This document shows positions 36,242 to 45,490 of a stretch of DNA of 64,000 bases, one piece after another. Position numbers and translations under genes: made by a program. How positions within the stretch are numbered: the stretch's first letter is position 1; each line of letters starts with the position of its first letter. The notes beneath the pieces were generated by a model, which saw only the letters and a list, made by a program, of their open reading frames with translations, ran no database searches and was not told the origin of the DNA. This DNA comes from Streptococcus parasanguinis (GTDB taxonomy: Bacteria; Bacillota; Bacilli; Lactobacillales; Streptococcaceae): positions 124,001-188,000 of the forward strand of contig NZ_JACLQU010000001.1 of the NCBI RefSeq assembly GCF_016648855.1, read 5' to 3'.

Positions 36242-37177
36242 TTATGCATTAAAGCTTTCAGTCAATTGAGGAACCACTTGTTTCTTACGTGAAACGGCAC
36301 CTGGAAGGAAAGCGTGGTTGTTTTCAAGTTTGAAGTTGAAGGCTGCTTCTACCTTGTCCATGTTGGCACCAAGAGCCAAGATTTCTGAGTTTGAGTTGAC
36401 GATGTCTGTAATCATCAAAACAAAGTCAGAGTAGCCGTTAGCGGCATTGGCAGCTTGGATAGCTGCTTCGATTTCAGCTTGGCGTTCCAAAACTTCCGCA
36501 ATATCAACTGTGTTCACTTGAGCCACACGAACGTTATTTCCATTCAATTCAAAAGTCTTGGCATCGATGTCGATCAATTCTTCTGCTGATTTGCTTGCCA
36601 AGTTAGTACCAGCCTTGAGCATTGCAAGACCATATTCTTCCAAGTTGACACCAGCCAATTCAGCCAATTCTGGCGCAATCACTTTATCAGATGGGTGAGT
36701 TGTTGGAGATTTCAAAAGAAGAGTATCTGAAATCAAACCTGAAAGCATCAAACCTGCCAATTCTTTTGGCACTGCTACACCGTGTTCTTTGAACATGCGG
36801 TACACGATAGAAGATGCTGATCCAACTGGTTCCAAACGCATGTAAAGTGGGCTGGCAGTTTCGAAGTTAGCCACACGGTGGTGGTCCACTACACCATATA
36901 CTTCTACTTCAGCAATATCTGATACTGATTGTTGGAATTCATTGTGGTCCGTCAAGATGACTTGCTCTGCACCTTCTGCTTTAGCTGATGTGATGACGCG
37001 TGGTGCTTCCACACCAAAATAGTCCAACACGAAAGCTGTTTCTTCATTTGGAGTTCCAAGGGCCACTGCTTCTGTATCCAAACCATAAGCTTCTTTTGCA
37101 AGATAAGCAAAAGCTACAGATGAGCCGATAGCATCTGAGTCAGGATTTTGGTGACCAAAAACGAGAATTTTTGACAT
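36242..37177 (-). CDS. ppaC: Manganese-dependent inorganic pyrophosphatase
   Basis: 311 residues. Family II pyrophosphatase of the DHH superfamily: [14 protein letters not shown] at the start, LTDHNE near 74 and VVDHHRV near 98 carry the metal ligands, and the C-terminal [10 protein letters not shown] is the substrate-binding motif. Hydrolyses PPi from nucleotide and protein synthesis. Confidence 0.97.
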   Translation of the reverse strand: MSKILVFGHQNPDSDAIGSSVAFAYLAKEAYGLDTEAVALGTPNEETAFVLDYFGVEAPRVITSAKAEGAEQVILTDHNEFQQSVSDIAEVEVYGVVDHHRVANFETASPLYMRLEPVGSASSIVYRMFKEHGVAVPKELAGLMLSGLISDTLLLKSPTTHPSDKVIAPELAELAGVNLEEYGLAMLKAGTNLASKSAEELIDIDAKTFELNGNNVRVAQVNTVDIAEVLERQAEIEAAIQAANAANGYSDFVLMITDIVNSNSEILALGANMDKVEAAFNFKLENNHAFLPGAVSRKKQVVPQLTESFNA

Positions 37178-37265
37178 GTTTCTACCTCTTTATTTCATTT
37201 ATAGATTCACTCTATTTTAGCACGTTTTGCCATTTAAAGAAAGGGAATAGTTGTGCATTTCATCA

Positions 37266-37294
37266 GAAAAAGACAGCTGGAAGGCCCAACTGTC
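37266..37294 (-). terminator. Terminator of pflA
   Basis: GACAGTTGG/CCAGCTGTC stem followed by TTTTTC on the minus strand. Confidence 0.75.
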
Positions 37295-37302
37295 TATACT
37301 TT

Positions 37303-38097
37303 TTATCCTTTGACCCGTTTCAGGTAATCTTGGTAACTTTCTGTTTCCATCAAATCTTTTGCATTTTGGACCCGTTCTTTTGTCGGTGGTTTCACACCCT
37401 CCAATTTGTACGGAATTCCCAATTCACGCCATTTGAATTCCCCCATAGTATGGTAAGGAAGGATCTCAAATTTATCGACATTTTTAAGGGTTTTAACAAA
37501 TTTTCCAAGCTCGATCAAATCATCATCCCGGTCTGTCAAACCTGGGACCAAAACGTGACGAATCCAGACTGGTTTTCCAATATCAGATAAATACTTGGCA
37601 CAAGCTAAAATCGTTTTATTGGTATGGCTGGTCACAATTTTGTGTCGTTCATCATTGATTTCCTTGATATCAAGAAGCACCAAGTCTGTCACTGCCATCA
37701 AGCGGTCAAATTTTTCCAAATAACGAGGCGTATTCCGGAAAGGAAGAGCACAGGTATCCAAAGTACAATGAATGCCCAACTCTTGAGCCTTGGTAAAAAG
37801 TGCAATCAAAAAGTCAATCTGCAAGAGGGCTTCTCCTCCACTGACAGTGATTCCCCCTTTTTCGCCCCAAAATCCACGATAACGGAGGGCTTCTTCTAGG
37901 ACATCATCCACTGTCCGTTCACGGGACTTGTTGGTTTCCATTGCCCAAGTATCTGGATTGTGGCAGTATTGACACCGCATTTGACACCCTTGAAGGAAGA
38001 CAATAAAGCGGATCCCAGGCCCGTCTACTGCCCCAAAACTTTCTGTTGAGTGTACCATTCCTGTTACTTTTCCATAGTCAACTGTTTCATTTTCCAT
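37303..38097 (-). CDS. pflA: Pyruvate formate-lyase activating enzyme
   Basis: 264 residues. Radical SAM enzyme that installs the glycyl radical in PFL. The CxxxCxxC cluster motif is in CQMRCQYC near residue 35-42, with the TVSGGEALLQ motif near 83. Needed for mixed-acid fermentation. A -10 TATAAT lies upstream, with a cre-like site near it. Confidence 0.94.
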   Translation of the reverse strand: MENETVDYGKVTGMVHSTESFGAVDGPGIRFIVFLQGCQMRCQYCHNPDTWAMETNKSRERTVDDVLEEALRYRGFWGEKGGITVSGGEALLQIDFLIALFTKAQELGIHCTLDTCALPFRNTPRYLEKFDRLMAVTDLVLLDIKEINDERHKIVTSHTNKTILACAKYLSDIGKPVWIRHVLVPGLTDRDDDLIELGKFVKTLKNVDKFEILPYHTMGEFKWRELGIPYKLEGVKPPTKERVQNAKDLMETESYQDYLKRVKG

Positions 38098-38114
38098 TGA
38101 GGAACCTCTTCTCT

Positions 38115-38128
38115 TGAAAACGTTTTAT
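38115..38128 (-). promoter_or_regulatory. Possible CcpA cre site before pflA
   Basis: ATAAAACGTTTTCA on the minus strand resembles the cre consensus with one or two mismatches and lies downstream of the pflA -10 (TATAAT, about 38136-38141). Confidence 0.4.
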
Positions 38129-38262
38129 GATTTTATTATAACACGATTCCACCTATTTTAAAGAGTTTAAGCTTCTTTTTGAAAAGAAACTGTTCTTTTC
38201 AGTAGTTTTCATTGTCCTAGTACAGTTTCCAATATGGGACTATCTGTCCTGTATTTTAGGAG

Positions 38263-38290
38263 AAAAAAAGGAGCCAGCGACTCCTTTTTT
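38263..38290 (-). terminator. Terminator of the wall nuclease gene
   Basis: AAAAAAGGAG/CTCCTTTTTT hairpin with T-run on either strand. Confidence 0.85.
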
Positions 38291-38311
38291 AGATCTTTCT
38301 TATAAAACACG

Positions 38312-40627
38312 TCAGTGAGTCATCTTTTTCTTCTTGTACAAGACAAGACTCATCGTAGCTACTGCCACTCCAAAAAGAGCTAGATAGCTTGTTTCTTGTC
38401 CAGTAGATGGAAGGATTTTCCGTTTACCTGGTGTCTTGGTTTCTGTTGTTGCCTCCTCTTCCTTGTCGTCTTGCTTCTCATCTTCGTTCTTGCCCTTCTC
38501 TTTGCTTTCAGCTGTTGAACTCTTTTGTTCATTGGCTTGAGTCTGATGAGGGACTAGTTGAGATCCTGTATTCGATGAAGAAGGGCTGGTTTGATCCGTT
38601 GGTTGTCCTGTATTTCCTTGTTGATCATCTGTCGGCGTTCCTGGAGTTTGTGCTCCACTAAAGTCGATTTGGACCAAGACAGGATCATGGTCTGATGCAC
38701 GACCATGTTCCTTCATAAAGGAAGCATTGATATGGACTGGTTCAAACCTTGCTTTAGCTGCCATGTTGTTTGAGATAAAAATGTTATCCAAAACCTGATT
38801 GCTTCCACGGTAGAAATAGGAATAGCGATCGCCTGCATCATGTTGGGCCATTAAGTTTGTTAGTTCGTTGCCAGCAAGGATCTGCGCCGTGGTTGAGAAA
38901 TCATAGTCATTAAAATCACCCGTCAAAACAAAGGTGGTCTTCGGATTTTGCTTCAAGCCTTCTTGGACGAATTGATGAATGACATTTGCTTGTGCTTTAC
39001 GAGTTGGCAAGGTATGTTCCACTGCTGGTTGGCTTGCCCCATAAATAGCATCATCTCCGATTTTTGATTTCAAGTGATTGGCAATCACCACAACTGGTTG
39101 ACCTTTGAATTCAAATTCAACGGCTAAAGACTTGCGAGTATGATCAAACGATGGGTCATTAGGGGCAATCCGAGCTGGATTTTTAACCAGGTGTCCCTTG
39201 TCAAATTGTGCTGCCTCGTTGCTAGTTGCTACCTCTTTTTTGGCTAAGCTCACGCGTTCTGGATTGTAGAGGATTCCCAAACGAATATTCGAACCAGGCT
39301 TTCCTCCGTCAGCGCCATCTACTGGAGCAACCTCCGTATACTCATAGTTCTTGCCCCCCAATTCCTTGATCCGATTAGCTAGTTTGCGTCCACTTTCAAC
39401 ACCACTGGTCGTTCCGTCATCCACACTACCATTATTGTCCTGCACTTCGATCAAAGTAATGATGTCAGGATTGTGAATTTCATGGATAAAGGAATTGGCA
39501 ATCAGCGTCACCTTATCCTCTGGGGTTTCATTTTTAGCATTGTTGGCTGAGAAATTTTCAATATTGTAGGAAGCGATGGTCAGCTTGTCCTCACTTGGTT
39601 GGGTTTGAGCTGCTTGACGCTGCAAACCACCATCTTGGACTGTCAACTGTTGAGTGGGCTCTAACTTATAAAAGCTATTTCGATAGGTTACCACTCCTGT
39701 CACGTCTTCTGTAAAGTAATCCTTGGCTTTTGCGACAAACTGATTCCCAACATAAATCGGGATCGTCGCTGTATTTTGCGCATGTGGCCGTAGATTCAGA
39801 CCTCCAATATTGTTTAAAGGAAGGCCTGTAAAATCTTCTCCCAAGACATAGATATCTCCTTTGTATTGGGGACCAAGGATATGCGGTTTCTTCACCACCG
39901 TGAGCATTCCTTCCAGGCTTTCCCAATAATCGAGGGCATCGGTTTCTGGAGCATAAGCCGTCGGATTAGGCTTCACATCTGCTGGCATGCCCGCAGTGAT
40001 ATTCACAGCTTCTGGAAGAGGGGCTGTCCCATCTTTTGTGATCCAAGCATCGACCAGCATGGTCACCGTTAAACTATTCGTTGGTTCCTTAAAGGTTTTC
40101 CCAGCTCCCAAGGTAACCTCTTCCATATAGCCTTCCTTGACGATACCAGTGATTTTCACCTTGTCACCGACTTTCACCTTGTATTTGGAAACAACATAAA
40201 TCCCATCTGAAGTACGGCTATTGCCATCCGATTCAATATCTTGGGCATAAAAACCATAGCGGTCTGTCTTGGTCACCACTGCATTTTTGATGGCCACTTT
40301 TTGGCCTTCCAGTGGAGAGCGTTGCGCTTCCCCTTGAATGTCCCCGATCTTAACCGTTTTCTCCTCAGTATCGTCTGAGGAACTGCTAGATGTCTCTTCT
40401 TTATCCCTCGAAGCTCTCGTCGTAGCTTCTGTAGTTGTTGTTGTAGCGGAAGTCGAATGATTTGTCGAGCCTTCCTCGCTACTAGTGTTCGTCACAAGCG
40501 CTGGCTCTGAAGTCGAAGCTGTGGTCTCGTCTGCAACTACTGTAAAGGTACTACTGAAGACCCCCAACTGACTAGCCAATAAGGTGGCTACTCCCAGTAA
40601 GCGAATCTTTTTACCGTTTTTTCTCAT
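38312..40627 (-). CDS. Cell-wall-anchored nuclease (SWAN/SsnA-like)
   Basis: 771 residues. Signal peptide with cleavage near VVA-DE (about residue 33), a Ser/Thr-rich segment, an OB-fold-like domain (about 90-200), then an endonuclease/exonuclease/phosphatase domain: ASYNIENFS near 353, LIEVQDN near 400, TGDFNDYDFS near 569, SDHDPV near 645. The C-terminus has LPSTG near 739, a membrane helix and a basic tail for sortase A anchoring. Such enzymes degrade extracellular DNA, including neutrophil traps. Start at ATG 40627 with GGAG six bases upstream; 40639 is an alternative. Confidence 0.93.
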   Translation of the reverse strand: MRKNGKKIRLLGVATLLASQLGVFSSTFTVVADETTASTSEPALVTNTSSEEGSTNHSTSATTTTTEATTRASRDKEETSSSSSDDTEEKTVKIGDIQGEAQRSPLEGQKVAIKNAVVTKTDRYGFYAQDIESDGNSRTSDGIYVVSKYKVKVGDKVKITGIVKEGYMEEVTLGAGKTFKEPTNSLTVTMLVDAWITKDGTAPLPEAVNITAGMPADVKPNPTAYAPETDALDYWESLEGMLTVVKKPHILGPQYKGDIYVLGEDFTGLPLNNIGGLNLRPHAQNTATIPIYVGNQFVAKAKDYFTEDVTGVVTYRNSFYKLEPTQQLTVQDGGLQRQAAQTQPSEDKLTIASYNIENFSANNAKNETPEDKVTLIANSFIHEIHNPDIITLIEVQDNNGSVDDGTTSGVESGRKLANRIKELGGKNYEYTEVAPVDGADGGKPGSNIRLGILYNPERVSLAKKEVATSNEAAQFDKGHLVKNPARIAPNDPSFDHTRKSLAVEFEFKGQPVVVIANHLKSKIGDDAIYGASQPAVEHTLPTRKAQANVIHQFVQEGLKQNPKTTFVLTGDFNDYDFSTTAQILAGNELTNLMAQHDAGDRYSYFYRGSNQVLDNIFISNNMAAKARFEPVHINASFMKEHGRASDHDPVLVQIDFSGAQTPGTPTDDQQGNTGQPTDQTSPSSSNTGSQLVPHQTQANEQKSSTAESKEKGKNEDEKQDDKEEEATTETKTPGKRKILPSTGQETSYLALFGVAVATMSLVLYKKKKMTH

Positions 40628-40661
40628 GCGTTTCTCCATCCCTAAAAAGTTTTCCTCTTTT

Positions 40662-40701
40662 ATTATAAGGGAATGACTTTGTATTTTCAAGCGCTTTCAA
40701 A
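40662..40701 (-). promoter_or_regulatory. Promoter and overlapping cre of the nuclease gene
   Basis: Minus strand: -35 TTGAAA (40685-40690), 17 bases, -10 TATAAT (40662-40667). TTCAAGCGCTTTCA (40686-40699, plus strand) matches the CcpA cre consensus with one mismatch and covers the -35, predicting carbon catabolite repression. Confidence 0.75.
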
Positions 40702-40710
40702 AATATTTTT

Positions 40711-40745
40711 CAAAAAACACTTCGACCCAAAAAGATCGAAGTGTC
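40711..40745 (-). terminator. Terminator of the treC remnant
   Basis: ACACTTCGA/TCGAAGTGT stem with T6 on the minus strand, retained after the truncated gene. Confidence 0.8.
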
Positions 40746-40751
40746 AAGAAC

Positions 40752-41520
40752 TTAAACTAAAATTGCCAGTGTCTGATACGGTTTCAGAATTACTTTTTCA
40801 GCAAGCTTTACATTCTCATAGTTGGACAGGAGCACGCGCCCTGCTTGGTAGTCTTCTGGAATCGCTACTTCAACTTCACTTCCATAGAAATGATTGAGTA
40901 CCAAGAGTTTTTGACCATCTAAGTGGCGTTCAAAGGCATAGACTTCTTGACTATCTTCCAGTGCTGGCTGATAGCTGCCTTCTGAAATGATGGGCATTTC
41001 TTTACGCAAGCTAATCAATTCTTTATAGAAGGTAAAGATTGGTCCATCCATTTCCTTTTCAACATTGATGTCTTTATAGGACTTCCCAACCTTCAACCAT
41101 GGTGTGCCTGTTGAAAAACCTGCATTTTCAGAAGCATCCCATTGCATTGGCGTACGAGAATTATCACGTGATTTGGCTTGAATAATCTTAAAGGCTTGCT
41201 CAGGTGACTTACCTTGATCCAAGAGCATTTGGTAAGCATTGATAGACTCAACATCCACATAATCTGCCATCGAATCATAGTCTGGATCTATCATGCCGAT
41301 TTCTTCTCCCATGTAGATATAAGGGGTACCACGTGACAAGTGAAGGCTAGCTGCGAGCATGGTCGCTCCTTCATTGCGGAAGTTCTTGATATCTACAAAG
41401 CGATTCAAGGCACGAGGTTGGTCATGGTTATTCCAGAAGAGGGCACTCCAACCATCTCGTTCACTCATTTCCTTGCCCCAAGTATGATAGAGACGCTCAA
41501 GCTCTTGCAGGAGGAAGGCT
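40752..41520 (-). pseudogene. treC: treC 3' remnant (trehalose-6-phosphate hydrolase)
   Basis: Only the last 256 or so residues of a GH13 enzyme of about 540 remain, from ERLYHTWGKEM onward. Retained are FWNNHDQPRALNRF and SRDNSRTPMQWD, late GH13 motifs; the N-terminal barrel with the catalytic Asp and Glu is missing. The open frame to 41591 adds 24 residues that are antisense treR, not treC. The break coincides with the treR remnant, so a deletion removed treC 5', the trehalose PTS gene and treR 5'. Not functional. Confidence 0.88.
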
Positions 41521-42068
41521 TTATCGAGACTGTTCAAGGGATGGGGTCGCAAATTTGTAGGCAAGCACACTTTGACTTCCCCGTTTCCCAATTAACCAGC
41601 TACCAAGAAATCGTCAAAGCTTCTGCTCTTCACTCAGAAACCAATGTCATTCGTTTGGAAAAGATCAGTATCGATGAAAAAGGCGTTAAAAAGACAGGTT
41701 TCCCCCTTCACCGATTGGTTTGGAAAGTAACCCGGCAACGGGTGGTGGATGGTGTCGCTTCTGTCTTAGATATTGATTACCTAGACAGAGAGCTGATCCC
41801 AGGCCTAACTAAGGAAATTGCCCAGCACTCTATCTACCAATATATAGAAGAAGACTTGAAATTGCAGATTGGCTATGCCAAAAAAGAAATTTTGATTTCA
41901 CCAATCGATAATCGTGACAAAATCTTACTGGATCTTGGAAAAGACAAACACGTGGTAACGGTCCGCTCCCAAGTTCACCTAGCAGACGGACGCCAATTCC
42001 AATTCACCGAAAGTCGACACAAATTAGACAAGTTTCATTTTGTCGACTATGCAGAGCGGAGGAAATAA
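41500..42068 (+). pseudogene. treR: treR 3' remnant (GntR-type trehalose repressor)
   Basis: From LKLLQEEGFIETVQGMGSQ to the stop at 42068, about 188 residues match the effector-binding (UTRA) domain and the end of the DNA-binding domain of streptococcal TreR (QFQFTESRHKLDKF near the end). Most of the winged helix is gone. The open frame runs back to 41340 only because it reads antisense through treC. No promoter or ribosome site of its own. Frame is otherwise intact, implying a recent deletion. Confidence 0.86.
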
Positions 42069-42198
42069 AAAAGGAGTTCAGTGAAAACTTCTGAATCAAT
42101 TTTTTAGAATATGGACAAATTACATTTACATAAAACAACCTAATTGATGCAAAATAATGAAAATGATATTTTTTCCAAGGTTCATTCAAACATACACT

Positions 42199-42361
42199 GA
42201 AACTTTTCGCTGTGAGAAATGTGCCTGAAATACAATTATTTCAGGCACTCGGGAGTTTTGAGACCTTAGGCTCAAAACTAAGTCATGGAACTTCTTCGAA
42301 GTTCGCTGACGTCCGTACTCACCTAAGAAAAGTTTCTGAGATGACTTTGTCATCAATCTGA
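42199..42361 (+). repeat. Family 1 structured intergenic repeat, copy 4
   Basis: Ends GAAACTTTTC and GAAAAGTTTC changed together relative to other copies. First hairpin GTGCCTGAAATA/TATTTCAGGCAC, second TTTTGAG/CTCAAAA, third GAACTTC/GAAGTTC, and a trailing GATGAC/GTCATC. It abuts a family 2 copy. The 42069-42198 stretch before it has nothing I recognise. Confidence 0.9.
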
Positions 42362-42538
42362 AAGAGGCTGGGACAAAAGTCCTAGCCTCTCAATTGTTTT
42401 TGGATTGTCGAGCAAGACGCAGTGGTTGAGTGGGCTCTACTACGCTGATTTCATCAGCTTTTACAGCCCTACTCAACTGTGCGGAGGTGAGACGACGAAA
42501 TCGAATTCTAACGAATGACCGATTTCTGTCCCACTCTC
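42362..42538 (-). repeat. Family 2 structured intergenic repeat, copy B
   Basis: Reverse-orientation full copy, nearly identical to copy A at 22903. It lies one base after the trailing part of family 1 copy 4, and immediately downstream of the trpY-like ATPase gene, where its minus-strand outer hairpin may serve as 3' structure. Confidence 0.92.
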
Positions 42539-42541
42539 ATT

Positions 42542-43345
42542 TTATCCTAACACCAATTCATCACTCACCAGGGTTTCACCACTGTTTTGTTGGAAGAGGC
42601 GCATCAAATCTTCAACCGTTAGGTTTTTCTTTTCTTCTCCTTTGACATCGACAACGACCTTGCCTTGGTAGAGCATGATCAAGCGGTTGCCGTATTCAAT
42701 CGCATGGTTCATATCATGCGTAATCATCAAGGTTGTCAAATCATGGCTTTCCACGATCTTTTGTGTCAATTCCATGACCATTTCACTAGTCTTAGGATCG
42801 AGCGCTGCGGTATGTTCATCCAGAAGCAAGAGTTTGGGTTTGACCAAGGCTGCCATGACCAAGGTCAAAGCTTGACGTTGCCCACCAGACAAATATTGGG
42901 TATCCACCTTAAGACGGTTCTCTAAACCGATATTCAGTTCCTTCAAGGCTTCACGGAATAATTCGCGATCTTTCTCCCGAACTCCCCAGCCCAAACCACG
43001 AGATTTCCCCCGACGTTGGGCAATGGCCATATTTTCTTCAATGGTCAAACGAGAAGCTGTCCCCATCTTAGGATCTTGGAAGACACGCGCAATATCTTTC
43101 GCACGCTTACGAACACTCGTATTTTTGATGGAGTTACCTTCTAGCAAGATATCCCCTTCATCCACGACCAGATTTCCTGCCAAGATGTTCATCAAGGTTG
43201 ATTTCCCAGCTCCATTTCCACCGATGACCGAAATGAAGTCCCCTTCTTCTACTTGGAGATCCAAGCCTTTTAAGACATGGTTTTCATTGACTGTTCCTGC
43301 TTCAAATGTCTTATGAATACCTTCAATTGATAATAATGTTGCCAT
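42542..43345 (-). CDS. ABC transporter ATPase of the TrpXYZ-type importer
   Basis: 267 residues. Walker A GGNGAGKST near 42, signature LSGGQRQ near 150, Walker B LLLLDEHTAALDP. The DEHTAALD version is typical of the LivG/TrpZ-like group. Last gene of the operon starting at 45236. Confidence 0.92.
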   Translation of the reverse strand: MATLLSIEGIHKTFEAGTVNENHVLKGLDLQVEEGDFISVIGGNGAGKSTLMNILAGNLVVDEGDILLEGNSIKNTSVRKRAKDIARVFQDPKMGTASRLTIEENMAIAQRRGKSRGLGWGVREKDRELFREALKELNIGLENRLKVDTQYLSGGQRQALTLVMAALVKPKLLLLDEHTAALDPKTSEMVMELTQKIVESHDLTTLMITHDMNHAIEYGNRLIMLYQGKVVVDVKGEEKKNLTVEDLMRLFQQNSGETLVSDELVLG

Positions 43346-43354
43346 ACTTTTCTC

Positions 43355-44248
43355 CTATTTATTTCCTAACTTCAGTCCACGAACACGAAGACGTTTTTGC
43401 GCCTCAGGAGCGAACAAGACAATCGCGAGCAAGATCGCATTGAAGAGACGAACCATATTTTGATCGAGATTTGGGATCTCGTAAATATTTAAGATAATCA
43501 AACGGTACACAATAGCTCCAACCCCGATGGAAAGCAAGCGCCAACCAATGGTCAATTCGTGGATCAAAACTTCAGCGATAATCACCGCACTCAAACCGAC
43601 TACGATCGTCCCTGTACCAGAAGTCACATCTGAGAAACCATCATTTTGTGCAAACATGGCTCCACAAAGGGCAATCAAACCATTGGAAATCATGTATCCC
43701 AACATCTTCATGTTATCTACATTGACCCCATTGGCTTCACTCATTGGAATGTTATCACCAGTCGAGCGCAAAACCAAGCCAAGTTGCGTCTTCATTAAGA
43801 GAGTTAACAAGATACAGACGATGATCAAGCAAGAAATGCTAATTAAAAAGACAGCTTCTTCATTGGATAAGCCCAATTTCATGACACTTTTGAAAATGGT
43901 ACTGGCATCGCCAATAGAGAGGTTGGGTACTCCCCCCATGATTTTAATATTGATAGAGTAGAGACCGGTCAAAGTGACAATCCCTGTCAAGAGGGCTGGA
44001 ATTTTCATTTTTGTATGGAGAATCCCAGAAACCAATCCTGCGATCATCCCTGCCAGGAAGCCCAACAAAGTTGCAAGCCAAGGGTTTCTTCCTGCTTGAA
44101 TTTGGGAAGCTACAACTGCTGCCCCAAGTGGAAAGGCTCCTTCTGCCGTCATGTCAGCAATATCTAAAATTCGAAATGTTAAGTAAACACCGATCGCCAT
44201 GATCGACCACAATAAACCTTCTGATAAACTTGATAAAACGAAATTCAT
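43355..44248 (-). CDS. ABC transporter permease of the TrpXYZ-type importer
   Basis: 297 residues, eight to ten membrane helices, LivH/BPD_transp_2 family (YLTFRILDIADMTAEGAFPLGAA at the start; GVNVDNMKMLGY as coupling loop). Nine bases before the ATPase gene and ten after the binding protein. Confidence 0.92.
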   Translation of the reverse strand: MNFVLSSLSEGLLWSIMAIGVYLTFRILDIADMTAEGAFPLGAAVVASQIQAGRNPWLATLLGFLAGMIAGLVSGILHTKMKIPALLTGIVTLTGLYSINIKIMGGVPNLSIGDASTIFKSVMKLGLSNEEAVFLISISCLIIVCILLTLLMKTQLGLVLRSTGDNIPMSEANGVNVDNMKMLGYMISNGLIALCGAMFAQNDGFSDVTSGTGTIVVGLSAVIIAEVLIHELTIGWRLLSIGVGAIVYRLIILNIYEIPNLDQNMVRLFNAILLAIVLFAPEAQKRLRVRGLKLGNK

Positions 44249-44258
44249 CTCAAACCTC

Positions 44259-45236
44259 CTATTTTTCTACCTTCAACGAGCTAATATCAATTCCAAGCTC
44301 TTTAGCCATCTCTTTATTGGTATGCAATTCTAATTTTTCAGGTGTTTCAACTGCGACTTTGCCGGGTTTCTCACCCTTCATGATGCGAATAGCCATCCGA
44401 GCAGCTTGTTTTCCCAATTCCTCATAATCAGTACCAAAGTTGTACAAGCCACCAGTAGCTACCATTTCAGCAGATCCACCAAAAACGGGCACCTTATGGC
44501 TGAGGGAAACCTGTTTTACAGTGTCCATTGTAGAAGAGATAATATTGTCCGTCGGAACAAAGACGATATCTGCCTCTGACATGATACTGTCTGCTGCAGC
44601 TTTCACATTGTTACTATCGAGAATTGTTTTTTCAACCACTTGATAGCCTTTAGCTTCTAAGATCTTCTTCGCATTGTCTTTTTGGACGACGGAGTTAGGC
44701 TCACTTTGCGTATAGAGAATCCCAACTGTTTTCGCTGTTGGAAGCACTTGCTTAATCATGTCTACCTGTGTAGCGATCGCATCTTCTGACTGGTCACTTG
44801 TCCCTGTGATATTGCCACCTGGTTCTTTCAAGTTTTTCACCAATTTCGCTGCCAATGGGTCGGTCACAGCTGAGAAAACAATAGGTGTTGATTTAGTGGT
44901 ATTAGCCAAACTTTGTGCGGAAGGGGTTGCAATCGCAAAGACTAGATCACTTTCTTCTGCCAATTGTTTAGAAATATTTTTCAGATTTCGTTGCTCCCCT
45001 TGAGCATTTTGGAAATCGATCTGAATATTTTTCCCATCTACATAGCCCTCTTTCTTCAACTCCTCGATAAAGCCTTTTCGTGTCGCATCGAGCGACTTAT
45101 GGGTGATGTACTGGGAAATCCCAATTCGAAAGACATTGTCTTTTTTAGTATCCTTTAGATTGTGTAAGGTCACCAATGATGTTAACAGAAGTCCTACAAC
45201 CAGGACAGGTGCTAGCAATTTTTTCACTACTTTCAT
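44259..45236 (-). CDS. trpX: ABC transporter substrate-binding protein (TrpX type)
   Basis: 325 residues, TrpX/ABC_sub_bind family (FRIGISQYITHKSLDATRKGF; GGSAEMVATGGLYNFGTDYEELG). Unusually, the N-terminal hydrophobic segment has no Cys lipobox and the protein contains no cysteine, so it is probably held by an uncleaved membrane helix or released. Usually called a tryptophan transporter, but the leader peptide upstream reads Phe/Tyr codons, suggesting a wider or different aromatic substrate. Confidence 0.87.
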   Translation of the reverse strand: MKVVKKLLAPVLVVGLLLTSLVTLHNLKDTKKDNVFRIGISQYITHKSLDATRKGFIEELKKEGYVDGKNIQIDFQNAQGEQRNLKNISKQLAEESDLVFAIATPSAQSLANTTKSTPIVFSAVTDPLAAKLVKNLKEPGGNITGTSDQSEDAIATQVDMIKQVLPTAKTVGILYTQSEPNSVVQKDNAKKILEAKGYQVVEKTILDSNNVKAAADSIMSEADIVFVPTDNIISSTMDTVKQVSLSHKVPVFGGSAEMVATGGLYNFGTDYEELGKQAARMAIRIMKGEKPGKVAVETPEKLELHTNKEMAKELGIDISSLKVEK

Positions 45237-45262
45237 TTATTGACTCCTTTTCTGCAAAATAA

Positions 45263-45297
45263 ACAAAAAATCCGCTTAGATGATACTCTAAACGGAT
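45263..45297 (-). terminator. Attenuator terminator in the trpX leader
   Basis: ATCCGTTTAGA/TCTAAGCGGAT stem with six-base loop and six T on the minus strand, 27 bases before the trpX start. Its 5' arm can instead pair with TCTAAATGGA at 45332-45341. Confidence 0.88.
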
Positions 45298-45436
45298 GCT
45301 TGAAATTCTCCAACAAGTTACAAAACCTCGGTCCATTTAGATACTAGCTCTATGGACCATCATCAAAAATCTTAGCCACATAGATACAAACAAATTGCTT
45401 GGGTTGTTTGCATCCATGAGATCATGTCTACAAACA

Positions 45437-45490
45437 CTATCTAAAGTAGCTAAAGTAAAATTTTTGAGTTGAAATGGCTTGTTGCTTCAT
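45437..45490 (-). CDS. Leader peptide with Phe/Tyr control codons
   Basis: ATG at 45490, stop TAG at 45437-45439. It reads MKQQAISTQKFYFSYFR, 17 residues, with three Phe and two Tyr in six codons. It starts about 27 bases after the predicted transcript start; its ribosome site is weak (AGAAAG). The codon run lies inside a helix that a stalled ribosome would open. Predicted attenuator of the downstream importer. Confidence 0.6.
   Translation of the reverse strand: MKQQAISTQKFYFSYFR

Noticed and set aside
41340-41500. 5' extension of the treR-like frame
   Set aside because: This part is antisense to treC. Only the part from about 41500 matches TreR, so the full frame is not a real gene.
42430-42645. 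Open frame in the 42362 repeat that resembles one at 50623-50853
   Set aside because: Both frames share the same peptide only because they read through family 2 repeats, and both run into neighbouring genes on the opposite strand. There is no ribosome site or homology, so they are not genes.
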